Shown here: piece by piece, positions 14,230 to 22,109 of the stretch | Layout of the letters: each line of letters starts with the position of its first letter | Position numbering within the stretch: position 1 is the first letter of the stretch | Position numbers and translations under genes: made by a program | Assembly: GCA_003219335.1 (NCBI GenBank) | Contig: QHOF01000077.1 | Span: forward strand, 1 to 28,433 | Source of the DNA: Verrucomicrobiota bacterium | Lineage (GTDB): Bacteria > Verrucomicrobiota > Verrucomicrobiia > Chthoniobacterales > UBA10450 | Direction of reading: 5' to 3' | Length of the DNA: 28,433 bases | The notes under the pieces: generated by a model | The model's database searches: none | What the model saw: the letters and a program-made list of their open reading frames with translations, nothing else | Told to the model about the DNA's origin: nothing

Positions 14230-17055
14230 ATGACTCAGAATTACAAAGAAACACTGAATTTGCCGCGCACGGAATTTCCTATGAAGGCGAACCTTCCCGC
14301 GCGCGAGCCGGAGCTGCTCCGGGTGTGGGAAGAGACGCGCCTTTACCAACAAATTCAGAAATCGAGAGAGGATCGAAAGCTGTTTGTTTTGCATGATGGC
14401 CCGCCCTTCGCGAATGGCGATGTCCACATGGGCACTGCGCTCAACAAAATCCTCAAGGATTTCGTGGTAAAATCACAGACCATGCTGGGCAAACGTGCGC
14501 CGTTCGTCCCCGGCTGGGACTGCCATGGGCTGCCAATTGAATACAAAGTGGTCAAGGAATCGCGCGCTCTTTCGCCGCTGGAAGTGCGTCAAAAATCCGA
14601 AGCTTTTGCGCGCAAATTCATCGACATCCAGCGGGAACAGTTCAAGCGGCTCGGCGTGTTCGGGGATTGGGAACATCCGTATTTGACGATGGATCCCAAA
14701 TATGAGGCAGTAATCCTTCGCGCATTTGCGGTTTTCGTTGAGCAAGGCTTGGTTTATCAGGCGCAGAAGCCGGTCTTTTGGAGCACCGGCGCGCAGACCG
14801 CGTTGGCTGAAGCGGAAGTGGAATATCAGGAGCGCGATGACACAGCCGTTTACGTGAAATTTCCGATCGTTGGTAGAGCGCGACCGCCGGGCGCGCCGGA
14901 GGGAACAAGCATCGCCATCTGGACAACGACGCCATGGACTTTGCCGGCGAACCTAGCGATCGCTGTCGATCCGAGAGAAAATTACGTCGTCCAGGAATTT
15001 TCACGCGATCGTATATCTGAAACTTTGTTGTTGGCAGAGAAACTCGTCTCGCAGTTTTCCGCGGTCACACAGTTCAAGCCAGTCGGCGAACCACTCGCGT
15101 CTTTTCCTGGCGCAAAGCTTGAGAATACCAAAACGCGCCATCCCTTTCTCGATCGCGAAGTGACAATCTTCACGGCCGATTTCGTGACCATGGACACGGG
15201 GACCGGCGCGGTGCACATCGCGCCCGGGCATGGGGCGGACGATTACGTGTTGGGGAGGCAACACAATCTTCCAATCCTGTCGCCGGTAGATGATCACGGT
15301 CGTTTCACCGACGAAGCCGGCCTGCCGAATCTCACCGGCAAATATGTCTTCGACGCCAATCGCAACATTGTGGAGTTGCTGCGCGACCGCGGGGTGCTGC
15401 TGGGTGAGCAGACCTTCCATCATTCTTATCCTTATTGTTGGCGCTCGAAAACACCGATCATCTTTCGCAATGTCGAGCAATTCTTCATTCGCATCGATGA
15501 GCTGCGCGGCAAAGCGCTCGACGCCATTCACCACGAAGTGAAATGGATTCCCGCGTGGGGCGAGAACCGCATCGCAGGAACGGTTGAATCGCGACCCGAT
15601 TGGGTGATTTCACGGCAACGGAGCTGGGGCGTGCCGTTGCCAGTTTTCTATTCGAACGATGGCAAAGTTATTCTCGATCCAAAAATTATCCGCAAGCTCG
15701 CTGATCTGGTCGCCGAACGCGGTTCGAATATTTGGTTTGAGTTGGATGATGCCGCTCTGGCCAAAGAACTCGGATTGCCGCCGGACGTAAGGAAAGGGAC
15801 CGACACGATCGACGTCTGGATCGACAGCGGCGTCTCGCACAAGGCCGTGTGCGCGTTGCATCCGGAGCTGCGCGATCCCGCCGACATGTATCTCGAGGCA
15901 ACCGATCAACATCGCGGGTGGTTTCAATCATCGCTCATGACTAGCATCGCGCTGAACAACCGCGCGCCGTACAAAATCTGTGTCACACACGGTTTCGTTG
16001 TCGATCTCGACGGCAAGAAGATTTCAAAATCCGGCACGTACGAGAAGCCAACGGCGGCCGATCATTTCGTAGGCCGCTACGGCGCGGATCTGCTGCGGCT
16101 ATGGGCCAGCAGCATCGATTACACCACCGACGTCCCGTTTTCGGAAGAAATCTTCACGCGCCTGGCCGATACATACCGCCGCATCCGCAACACGCTGCGC
16201 ATCTTGCTGGGTAACCTTTACGATTTCACCCTTCACCCTGCCCTCTCCCCATCGAGGGGAGAGGTGGGAGGCCACTACGTGGGCGCCACGAATCGCCTCT
16301 CCCCTGGCGGGGGAGAGGATGAAGGTGAGGGGTCGTTGGCATTTACGCTAGTCGATCTCTGGATTCTGGAGCGACTGGATGAAATGATCCGCAGTTGTCG
16401 CTCTGCCTACGAGAAATTCGAATTTCACAAGGTGTATCACGTACTCAATCAACTTTGCGCGGTGGATTTGAGTAGCCTCTACATCGACATCACAAAGGAC
16501 CGGATGTATTGCGACGCGCCGGATTCGCCGCGCCGCCGCGCGACGCAAGCGGTTATGCATGAGATTTTCGCCGCGCTATGTCGCTTGCTTGCACCAATCC
16601 TTGTCTTCACATCCGCGGAAGCGTGGCGCCATTCAGAAACAGGTGGCTCGGTTCACCTTCAGGAATTTCCTCAACCAACGGATCGATCTCGCGATGGCGC
16701 GCCGAGCGCTCAGATGTCCGAGCTTTTGAGATTGCGCGGCGTGATCGGTCAGGCGATCGAACGCGCGCGCCAGGAGAAACTGATCGGCAACGCTCTGGAG
16801 GCCAGGGTTGTTTTGCACTCGGATTCCGATGTGACCGAGAAGATTGATAAGGAGGAACTGGAAGAATTTTTTATTCTGAGTGACCTCACGATCCACCAAG
16901 CAAACGAAGCCAGCGCTTCCGTGACCAAAACGCGGTACCAAAAATGTGCACGTTGCTGGCGTCATCGGCCCACCGTCGGCGCAAGCAAGACGCACCGGGA
17001 TTTATGCGATCGCTGCGAGAGCGTGGTTACTGCTCTGTCAGAGGGAGCTCGATGA
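14230..17055 (+). CDS. ileS: Isoleucyl-tRNA synthetase with in-frame repeat insertion
   Basis: Cytoplasmic class Ia aminoacyl-tRNA synthetase charging tRNA-Ile (941 aa, family about 930-940). The HIGH-type motif is HMGT at residues 66-69 in GPPFANGDVHMGTALNK, so the last His is Thr. The editing domain shows IWTTTPWTLPANLAIAVDP and TGAVHIAPGHGADDYVLG. The catalytic core has SRQRSWGVPLPVFY and RGWFQSS, and the KMSKS motif is KISKS at 597-601. The C-terminus carries a zinc finger (KCARCWRHR ... LCDRCESV). Residues about 667-701 are translated from a palindromic repeat and have no counterpart in the family. They fall between LLGNLYDF and LVDLWILERLDE, at the start of the anticodon-binding domain. 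Followed by lspA, a common pairing. Confidence 0.96.
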   Translation: MTQNYKETLNLPRTEFPMKANLPAREPELLRVWEETRLYQQIQKSREDRKLFVLHDGPPFANGDVHMGTALNKILKDFVVKSQTMLGKRAPFVPGWDCHGLPIEYKVVKESRALSPLEVRQKSEAFARKFIDIQREQFKRLGVFGDWEHPYLTMDPKYEAVILRAFAVFVEQGLVYQAQKPVFWSTGAQTALAEAEVEYQERDDTAVYVKFPIVGRARPPGAPEGTSIAIWTTTPWTLPANLAIAVDPRENYVVQEFSRDRISETLLLAEKLVSQFSAVTQFKPVGEPLASFPGAKLENTKTRHPFLDREVTIFTADFVTMDTGTGAVHIAPGHGADDYVLGRQHNLPILSPVDDHGRFTDEAGLPNLTGKYVFDANRNIVELLRDRGVLLGEQTFHHSYPYCWRSKTPIIFRNVEQFFIRIDELRGKALDAIHHEVKWIPAWGENRIAGTVESRPDWVISRQRSWGVPLPVFYSNDGKVILDPKIIRKLADLVAERGSNIWFELDDAALAKELGLPPDVRKGTDTIDVWIDSGVSHKAVCALHPELRDPADMYLEATDQHRGWFQSSLMTSIALNNRAPYKICVTHGFVVDLDGKKISKSGTYEKPTAADHFVGRYGADLLRLWASSIDYTTDVPFSEEIFTRLADTYRRIRNTLRILLGNLYDFTLHPALSPSRGEVGGHYVGATNRLSPGGGEDEGEGSLAFTLVDLWILERLDEMIRSCRSAYEKFEFHKVYHVLNQLCAVDLSSLYIDITKDRMYCDAPDSPRRRATQAVMHEIFAALCRLLAPILVFTSAEAWRHSETGGSVHLQEFPQPTDRSRDGAPSAQMSELLRLRGVIGQAIERARQEKLIGNALEARVVLHSDSDVTEKIDKEELEEFFILSDLTIHQANEASASVTKTRYQKCARCWRHRPTVGASKTHRDLCDRCESVVTALSEGAR
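16229..16332. repeat. Family F palindromic repeat inside ileS
   Basis: The left half CCCTTCACCCTGCCCTCTCC is mirrored by GGGGGAGAGGATGAAGGTGA at the right. Internal hairpins are CCTCTCCCC type against GGGGAGAGG (CTCTCCCC-atcg-AGGGGAGAG, and CCTCTCCCC-tggcg-GGGGAGAGG). Length is about 104 bases. It is read through in frame as about 35 residues. Confidence 0.85.
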
Positions 17056-17063
17056 TCCTTTTC

Positions 17064-17163
17064 TGTCATTCCGAAAGCAGTGGAGCGAAAGCGCAACGGA
17101 GTCGAGGAATCTCTGGCACACTAACTTCGAATTAGAGATGTCTCGACTTCGCTCGACATGACA
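17064..17163. repeat. Family A palindromic repeat between ileS and lspA
   Basis: The outer ends TGTCAT (17064-17069) and ATGACA (17158-17163) are inverted. The inner arms GTCGAGGAATCTCT (17101-17114) and AGAGATGTCTCGAC (17134-17147) pair with mismatches. The 100-base element fills the gap before the lspA start. Confidence 0.75.
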
Positions 17164-17179
17164 CGAAGGCGGAAAGAAC

Positions 17180-17647
17180 GTGAAATTCATTCTTTTTCTC
17201 TCTCTGCCGCTCTACGCGCTGGACCAGTGGACCAAGCAATTGGTTCTGCGATTCATTAGCCCATATGACGCCCGCATAGTGGTGCCGGATTTTTTCAGTC
17301 TGGTGAACATTACCAACACCGGCGCAGCATTTGGGTCTTTCAGGGGTAATAATACGTTCTTCATTGTGATTTCGATTATCGCGCTGCTCATAGTTGTAAG
17401 CCTTCTCGCACGACGGCAGCAGCCGGACATCCTGCGCGACGTATCGCTTGCGCTTCTTCTCGCAGGGATCCTCGGAAATCTGACCGACCGCTTACTTTAT
17501 GGGCACGTGATCGATTTTCTCCTTTTCAATTTGCACATTCGATACGCCGATCCCTGGCCTGCATTTAACGTGGCCGACTCCTGCATTACGATCGCGGTAG
17601 TGCTGTTTATTTTCCATTCATTGTGGAAACAGAAGAACCCTGGGTAG
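17180..17647 (+). CDS. lspA: Lipoprotein signal peptidase (signal peptidase II)
   Basis: Inner-membrane aspartyl protease that removes signal peptides from lipidated prolipoproteins (155 aa). Four hydrophobic segments are visible. The family motifs are LDQWTKQLV near the N-terminus, NITNTGAAFG, the first catalytic Asp in GILGNLTDRLLYGHVIDFL, and the second in FNVADSCITIAVVL. The start is GTG at 17180, preceded by AAGGCGGAAAG, one of the few ribosome-site-like sequences in the window. It follows ileS after a family A repeat, and its stop codon lies inside a compound palindrome (17643-17694). It would process lipoproteins such as the one at 13536-14099. Confidence 0.95.
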   Translation: MKFILFLSLPLYALDQWTKQLVLRFISPYDARIVVPDFFSLVNITNTGAAFGSFRGNNTFFIVISIIALLIVVSLLARRQQPDILRDVSLALLLAGILGNLTDRLLYGHVIDFLLFNLHIRYADPWPAFNVADSCITIAVVLFIFHSLWKQKNPG

Positions 17648-17694
17648 GGACGCCGCGCAGCGGCGTCCGGTCGGCGCAGCGCGCTGACCCTACC
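17643..17694. repeat. Family C three-stem palindrome
   Basis: The outer arms GGTAGGG (17643-17649) and CCCTACC (17688-17694) enclose two hairpins: GGACGCCGC-gca-GCGGCGTCC (17648-17668, perfect 9-bp stem) and GGTCGGCGC-agc-GCGCTGACC (17669-17689, one G-T pair). Together they can form a three-way junction. It contains the lspA stop codon. A degenerate relative is at 22354-22431. Confidence 0.85.
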
Positions 17695-17704
17695 ATGCGC
17701 GTTG

Positions 17705-17723
17705 CGCTTCGCACAGCGAAGCG
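17705..17723. repeat. Perfect 8-bp hairpin before the CCA gene
   Basis: CGCTTCGC-aca-GCGAAGCG. It lies in the gap between family C and the nucleotidyltransferase start, and its presence argues against using the TTG at 17702 as start. Confidence 0.75.
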
Positions 17724-17752
17724 GCTACAGTGGTTCTGTGAAAAGTTCGCCC

Positions 17753-19072
17753 ATGGAAGAGGCTGCCCGCAGAGTAGCCAGGCGGTTGCGGGAGAGCGGT
17801 CACATCGCGTACTTCGCAGGCGGTTGCGTGCGCGACATGGTGCGCGGTTTGACGCCGAAGGATTACGACATTGCGACCGATGCCAGGCCGGAAGCGGTGC
17901 AGAACTTGTTTGCACGCACGTTCGCAGTCGGCGCGCACTTTGGCGTGATCATCGTTCTGGAAAACGGTTTTCAATTCGAGGTGGCGACTTTTCGTTCCGA
18001 TGACGCCTACATCGACGGAAGGCATCCCAGCGCGGTGCATTTTTCTTCTCCTGAAGAGGACGCGCAACGTCGCGATTTCACCATCAACGGAATGTTTTAT
18101 GACCCGGTTGCTGACAAAGTGATCGATCTCGTCGGCGGTCGCGCCGACATCGAGGCAAAACTCGTGCGCGCCATTGGCGATCCGGCACAACGGTTCGCCG
18201 AAGATCGGTTGCGCATGCTGCGTGCTGTGCGCTTTGCCACGGTGCTCGATTACGAGATCGAGAAACAGACGTGGGATGCGCTCCTCACCAACGCTGCTTC
18301 CATCAGTCAGATCAGCGCGGAACGCATTCGCGACGAGTTAGTGCGGATTTTTCTCTCACCGAATCGCGTGCGCGGCTGGGACTTGCTTGATTCCAGTGGT
18401 TTGATGCGCGCGATTCTGCCGGAACTCGACGCGATGAAAGGCGTCCTGCAGCCGGAACAGTTTCATCCCGAAGGCGACGTGTTCGTGCACACCCGCCTGA
18501 TGTTGCTGCTTCTTCCGGAGAAAGTTTCCGTCCAGTTGGTTTTCGCGGTATTATTTCACGACGTTGCAAAACCAGTTACGGCGCGGATGGATAAAACGGG
18601 TCGGATCCGTTTCAACGAACATGATCGCATCGGCGCTCAGATGACGGAGGCGATCATGCGGCGCTTGCGATTTTCAGGCGACGAAATCGAGGCAACCGTG
18701 GAAATGGTCAGCCAACACATGGTTTTCAAGGACGCCCCGAGGATGCGCGTAGCGAAGCTGAAGCGGTTTATGGCGCGACCGACATTTGAGGAAGAGTTGG
18801 AACTGCATCGGGTCGATTGCGAAAGCAGCCATCGCAATCTCGACAATTACGAATTTCTCCTGCGCAAACGCGAAGAATTCACGAACGAACCGATCATTCC
18901 AGCGCCGCTCGTGCGAGGCGACGATCTGATCGCGCTTGGATTAAAGCCGGGCCCGAAGTTTGGTGAAATTCTCGAAGCGGTCGAGACACGACAATTAGAG
19001 GGAACCCTTCGTACGCGCGAAGAAGCGCTCGAGTGGGTGAAGGGCGAATATTCGTTAGGCGCGGCCGATTAA
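17753..19072 (+). CDS. CCA tRNA nucleotidyltransferase / poly(A) polymerase family
   Basis: Class II nucleotidyltransferase (439 aa from ATG 17753) that adds nucleotides to RNA 3' ends, most likely CCA to tRNA. The head domain has GGCVRD (23-28) and the metal-binding DYD (37-39), then the RRDFTINGMFYDP motif (about 106-118), DLVGGRADIEAKLVRAIGDP and the neck motif EDRLRMLRAVRFA. A C-terminal HD domain begins around FHDVAKP (His-Asp at 269-270), with a later SQHMVFKD. The HD domain fits bacterial CCA-adding or A-adding enzymes; CCA-adding and A-adding cannot be separated by eye. The frame is open to a TTG at 17702, but that part is palindromic repeat. GTG at 17738 is an alternative start. Confidence 0.9.
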   Translation: MEEAARRVARRLRESGHIAYFAGGCVRDMVRGLTPKDYDIATDARPEAVQNLFARTFAVGAHFGVIIVLENGFQFEVATFRSDDAYIDGRHPSAVHFSSPEEDAQRRDFTINGMFYDPVADKVIDLVGGRADIEAKLVRAIGDPAQRFAEDRLRMLRAVRFATVLDYEIEKQTWDALLTNAASISQISAERIRDELVRIFLSPNRVRGWDLLDSSGLMRAILPELDAMKGVLQPEQFHPEGDVFVHTRLMLLLLPEKVSVQLVFAVLFHDVAKPVTARMDKTGRIRFNEHDRIGAQMTEAIMRRLRFSGDEIEATVEMVSQHMVFKDAPRMRVAKLKRFMARPTFEEELELHRVDCESSHRNLDNYEFLLRKREEFTNEPIIPAPLVRGDDLIALGLKPGPKFGEILEAVETRQLEGTLRTREEALEWVKGEYSLGAAD

Positions 19073-19079
19073 ACCAGTA

Positions 19080-19161
19080 GTTACAAAGTTAAAAAAGTTA
19101 CATGGTTAAAAACGGAACTCGCGGCTGCGCCGATTTAACTTTGTAACGTTGTAACCTTTAA
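19080..19161. repeat. Family E AT-rich inverted repeat
   Basis: GTTACAAAGTTAAA (19080-19093) is perfectly inverted at TTTAACTTTGTAAC (19134-19147). Each arm is followed or preceded by more units of the GTTACAAAGTTAAA / GTTACATGGTTAAA / GTAACCTTTAAC kind. The loop is GC-rich. It lies just before the glgA-like start. Confidence 0.8.
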
Positions 19162-19172
19162 CTTTACATCCA

Positions 19173-20624
19173 ATGAGGATTCTAATGATCAGCGCCGAAG
19201 GGCCGCCGTTGCAACGCGCAGGCGCGCTAGTCGATGTGATGGATGCGCTGCCGAGCGCGTTGGGTACGCGCGGACATGAAGTAAGCGTCGCTCTGCCGTT
19301 CTACGGTGAGATCAAAGAAAATCGCGGATTTAAAAAGAAGGACACAGGCATAGCTGTTGACGTGCAGGTCGGCGAAGCGACTCACGTCGCCCGCTACCTC
19401 GAGTGCCGGAGCGCCAGCGGCGTGCAGTTGTTTCTGATTCGCTGCGATGCATTTTTTGATCGCGCCGGAATTTACGGCGAGCGCGGCAAGCCGTACGAAG
19501 ATAATGCCGCGCGATTTATTTTTTTCTGCAAAGCAGCACTGGAGTTGGCCCGGCGATTGACGCCGCAAGTGCAGATTTTGCACGTGCACGATTGGGCCGC
19601 AGCGCTGGTGCCGGTCTTTGTACACGCACAGGGACTGCCGTTCAAAACCGTGCTGACCATTCATCACGTGGCGGAGCAGGGCAGTTTTTGGGGGCTCGAT
19701 TTTGCGCTCACAAATCTGCCGGAGCGGTTTTTCACCTTGCACGGAGTCGAATTTTTTGGGCGGCTGAACTTTCTCAAAGGCGGCATCCTTTACGCCGACC
19801 GAATCACCACGGTCAGCGAACATTATCGGCGCGAAGTCCTGACGCCCTCCGGCGGGTGCGGTCTCGATGGAGTGTTGCGCGAAAATGCGCACCGCCTTAG
19901 CGCCATTTTGGATGGCGCAGATTACACGCGTTCGAATCCGGCGTCGGATCGTTTGCTTCCCGCTCGCTACGATGCGCGACGGCTTCGAGGGAAACAGATT
20001 TGTCGCGAGGCGTTGCTCAAGGGACTGAAACTCGCGCCTGCGTCGCAGGGCCCCGTTTTTGGAATGGTCACGCGCGTCGTTCATGAAAAAGGCTTCGAAA
20101 TACTCGTGCCGCTGCTCGATCGCTTACTTTGGGATGACGTCCGCCTAATCATTCTCGGGGAAGGCGATCCGGCCTACGAAACTGCGCTTGCCGTCGCAGC
20201 CAGAAAATTTCCGACGAAGTTTGACTACGAGAAAAGTTACGACGAGAAACTCGCGCACCTGATAGAGGCAGGCATGGACATCAGCCTCATACCATCGCGC
20301 TTCGAACCGGCGGGCTTGAGCGCGATGTATAACCTGAAATATGGCGCGCTGCCGGTCGCGCGCGTCACTGGCGGAATCCAAGAGATCGTTCAGGATTATG
20401 ATCCGACAGCCGACAGCGGTTACGGTTTTCTTTGTTACGAGTACTCGAGCGAAGCATTCTGGGATGCGGTGAAACGCGCGCGGGGATTATTCAACGATCG
20501 CAAGCTGTGGATGAAGTTGATGAAACGCGCGATGGCGCGCGATTTTCCGTGGAGCGCATCTGCGCAGTGCTATGAAGCGCTGTATGCAGAGCTCGTCGGC
20601 GCAACCGACCAAGCAGCGGCTTAG
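19173..20624 (+). CDS. glgA: Glycogen synthase-like GT5 glycosyltransferase, variant motifs
   Basis: GT-B fold glycosyltransferase of the GT5 family (483 aa; E. coli GlgA 477), which would extend alpha-1,4-glucan from ADP-glucose in the cytoplasm. Family signals are MRILMISAE at the N-terminus, LHVHDWAAALVPVF, TIHHVAEQG, ITTVSEHYRREVLTP, GMVTRVVHEKGFEILV with Arg and Lys of the donor site, and PSRFEPAGLSAMYNLKYGALPVARVTGGIQEIV with the catalytic Glu. The donor-binding loop, normally KTGGLADV, reads RAGALVDV, so the lysine is Arg and one Gly is Ala. The NGVD/NGID motif reads DGAD. It may be a paralogue with altered donor or activity. No Shine-Dalgarno sequence is visible. Upstream of rplU. Confidence 0.85.
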   Translation: MRILMISAEGPPLQRAGALVDVMDALPSALGTRGHEVSVALPFYGEIKENRGFKKKDTGIAVDVQVGEATHVARYLECRSASGVQLFLIRCDAFFDRAGIYGERGKPYEDNAARFIFFCKAALELARRLTPQVQILHVHDWAAALVPVFVHAQGLPFKTVLTIHHVAEQGSFWGLDFALTNLPERFFTLHGVEFFGRLNFLKGGILYADRITTVSEHYRREVLTPSGGCGLDGVLRENAHRLSAILDGADYTRSNPASDRLLPARYDARRLRGKQICREALLKGLKLAPASQGPVFGMVTRVVHEKGFEILVPLLDRLLWDDVRLIILGEGDPAYETALAVAARKFPTKFDYEKSYDEKLAHLIEAGMDISLIPSRFEPAGLSAMYNLKYGALPVARVTGGIQEIVQDYDPTADSGYGFLCYEYSSEAFWDAVKRARGLFNDRKLWMKLMKRAMARDFPWSASAQCYEALYAELVGATDQAAA

Positions 20625-20705
20625 CCTCTCTACTTTTCAGGTTTCCGTTTGCCAGCTCCAGGAATTTGTGGAATTTTGGGCGGCTTTTTTCTCTCCCAAA
20701 TTTTT

Positions 20706-21056
20706 ATGGCTTACGCAATCATCAAAACTGGTGGCAGACAGTTTCGCGTCGCAGAGGGCGACACGGTCGATGTCGATCTTCTCGATGTGCATCCCGGCAA
20801 GACCGCGACGTTTGGTGATGTTCTGATGTTTGCCGATGGAAAAGAGGTGACGCACGGCAACCCGCTCATCGCCGGCGCAAAAGTTACGGCTGAAGTCCTC
20901 GAACAGCGCAAGGACAAAAAAGTGATTGCCTTCAAATACAAGCGGCGTAAAGGGTATCACCGCACCGTTGGGCATCGTCGGAAATTGACGCGCGTAAAGA
21001 TCAAGAGCATCAGTGTAGGAGCGAAAAAGAGCGCGTCAAAAAAAGTCGAGGAATAA
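20706..21056 (+). CDS. rplU: 50S ribosomal protein L21
   Basis: Large-subunit protein of 116 aa that binds 23S rRNA. The start MAYAIIKTGGRQFRVAEGD and the segment FKYKRRKGYHRTVGHRR near the C-terminus are diagnostic. A longer frame opens at 20649, but homology begins at the ATG at 20706. The C-terminal tail (KKSASKKVEE) is a basic extension of a common sort. The ATG is preceded by AAATTTTT and no Shine-Dalgarno sequence. A 6-bp TTTGGG/CCCAAA stem (20675-20700) ends 6 bases before the start codon. The rpmA gene follows 37 bases later, the usual rplU-rpmA operon. Confidence 0.97.
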   Translation: MAYAIIKTGGRQFRVAEGDTVDVDLLDVHPGKTATFGDVLMFADGKEVTHGNPLIAGAKVTAEVLEQRKDKKVIAFKYKRRKGYHRTVGHRRKLTRVKIKSISVGAKKSASKKVEE

Positions 21057-21093
21057 AGACGCCTCGCAGCCTATCAACTCTCAACTCTCTTCC

Positions 21094-21354
21094 ATGGCGC
21101 ACAAAAAAGGACAAGGCAGCGTTAAGAATGGCCGCGACAGCGTCAGCAAAAGGCTGGGCGTAAAAAAATTCGGCAGCGAAACGGTCGTGGCCGGCAACAT
21201 CATTGTGCGTCAGCGAGGGACGAAATTTTTGCCGGGAAAGAACGTCGGCCTCGGTCGCGATTATACGATTTTCGCGCTGATCGACGGGAGCGTCCGCTTC
21301 GATCGCGGCGGGCGACGAGTGAATGTGGATCCGATGGCAGCCTCGTCATCTTGA
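21094..21354 (+). CDS. rpmA: 50S ribosomal protein L27
   Basis: Large-subunit protein near the peptidyl-transferase centre (86 aa). The N-terminus MAHKKGQGSVKNGRDSVSKR lacks the cleavable prefix found in Firmicutes. GSETVVAGNIIVRQRGTKF and PGKNVGLGRDYTIFALIDG are family hallmarks. The last few residues (ASSS) are read from the first bases of a family A repeat, so the native C-terminus has probably been replaced. Co-oriented with rplU. Confidence 0.97.
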   Translation: MAHKKGQGSVKNGRDSVSKRLGVKKFGSETVVAGNIIVRQRGTKFLPGKNVGLGRDYTIFALIDGSVRFDRGGRRVNVDPMAASSS

Positions 21355-21455
21355 GCGGAGCGAAGCGAAGTCGAAAGATCCCGTTGAATCACATTAGGTT
21401 ACGCCACGGGATCGTTCGACGAAGCCTGCCCTGAACAGAATTGAAGGGCTCGGGA
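21345..21455. repeat. Family A palindromic repeat between rpmA and adk
   Basis: GTCATCTTGAGCGGAGCG opens the element inside the last codons of rpmA. GTCGAAAGATCCCGTTG (21371 onward) is mirrored by CCACGGGATCGTTCGAC (21404-21420). The remainder (CTGCCCTGAACAGAATTGAA) looks like a second half-element. It fills most of the 152-base gap. Confidence 0.7.
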
Positions 21456-21506
21456 TCACGAATGCTTGTCGAGCCGGTTCTTTTCGCGGTATAAGCGAGT
21501 TTCCCC

Positions 21507-22109
21507 ATGAGATATAACACCTTCATCCTTTTTGGCGCGCCGGGCAGCGGCAAAGGCACCCAGGGCAAAACGCTCGGCACGATCCCGCGTTTTTATCATT
21601 GCGCTTGTGGCGATGTATTCCGCTCCATCGACACGCGCACAAAGGTCGGCAAAGCATTCCTTGAATACTCGAGCAAAGGCCAGCTCGTCCCGGATGACAT
21701 CACAGTGGAACTTTGGCGAGAGGCAATCGATGCCGCCGTGGAAGCGCACAAGTTCAAGCCGGACATCGACACGCTGGTGCTGGACGGTATTCCACGAAAT
21801 CTTGGCCAGGCCAAGATCATGGATGGAATGATCGACGTGAAAAAAGTGTTTCATCTGGCGTGCCCTGACCGCGAGACGCTCTTTTACCGGCTCAAGAAGC
21901 GTGCGCTGAAGGACAACCGCCTGGATGACGCAAACGAACAGGTCATCGAGCGGCGTCTCGATATCTACGAGAAAGAATCGAGGCCGGTGCTCTCATATTA
22001 CCCGCAAGAGCTGGTCACGGTGGTTGACGCAACCCAGCCACCCGCGAAAGTTCTGCTTGAGATTCTCAAGAGCGTGAACGATGGCGTGTATGAACCAGCA
22101 GCAGTTTGA
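21507..22109 (+). CDS. adk: Adenylate kinase-family nucleoside monophosphate kinase
   Basis: Cytoplasmic P-loop kinase (200 aa) transferring phosphate from ATP to AMP or a related NMP. The P-loop is GAPGSGKGTQ (residues 10-19). The NMP-binding part reads HCACGDVFRS instead of the common STGD-hydrophobic-R, and the DGFPR motif reads DGIPRN. The LID is short and without zinc-binding cysteines (FYRLKKRALKDNRLDDANE), and RRLDIYEKESRPVLSYY matches the C-terminal helix. These departures make it a divergent member; the true NMP substrate is less certain than the fold. A zinc-ribbon gene overlaps its 3' end by 20 bases. Confidence 0.82.
   Translation: MRYNTFILFGAPGSGKGTQGKTLGTIPRFYHCACGDVFRSIDTRTKVGKAFLEYSSKGQLVPDDITVELWREAIDAAVEAHKFKPDIDTLVLDGIPRNLGQAKIMDGMIDVKKVFHLACPDRETLFYRLKKRALKDNRLDDANEQVIERRLDIYEKESRPVLSYYPQELVTVVDATQPPAKVLLEILKSVNDGVYEPAAV

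Noticed and set aside
19227..20084. Long open frame antisense to the glgA-like gene
   Set aside because: It mirrors the codon pattern of glgA, has no recognisable domain, and the plus-strand protein has clear family motifs.
20675..20705. L21 leader attenuator or autoregulatory hairpin
   Set aside because: Only a 6-bp stem with a 14-base loop; not distinctive enough to call a regulatory RNA.
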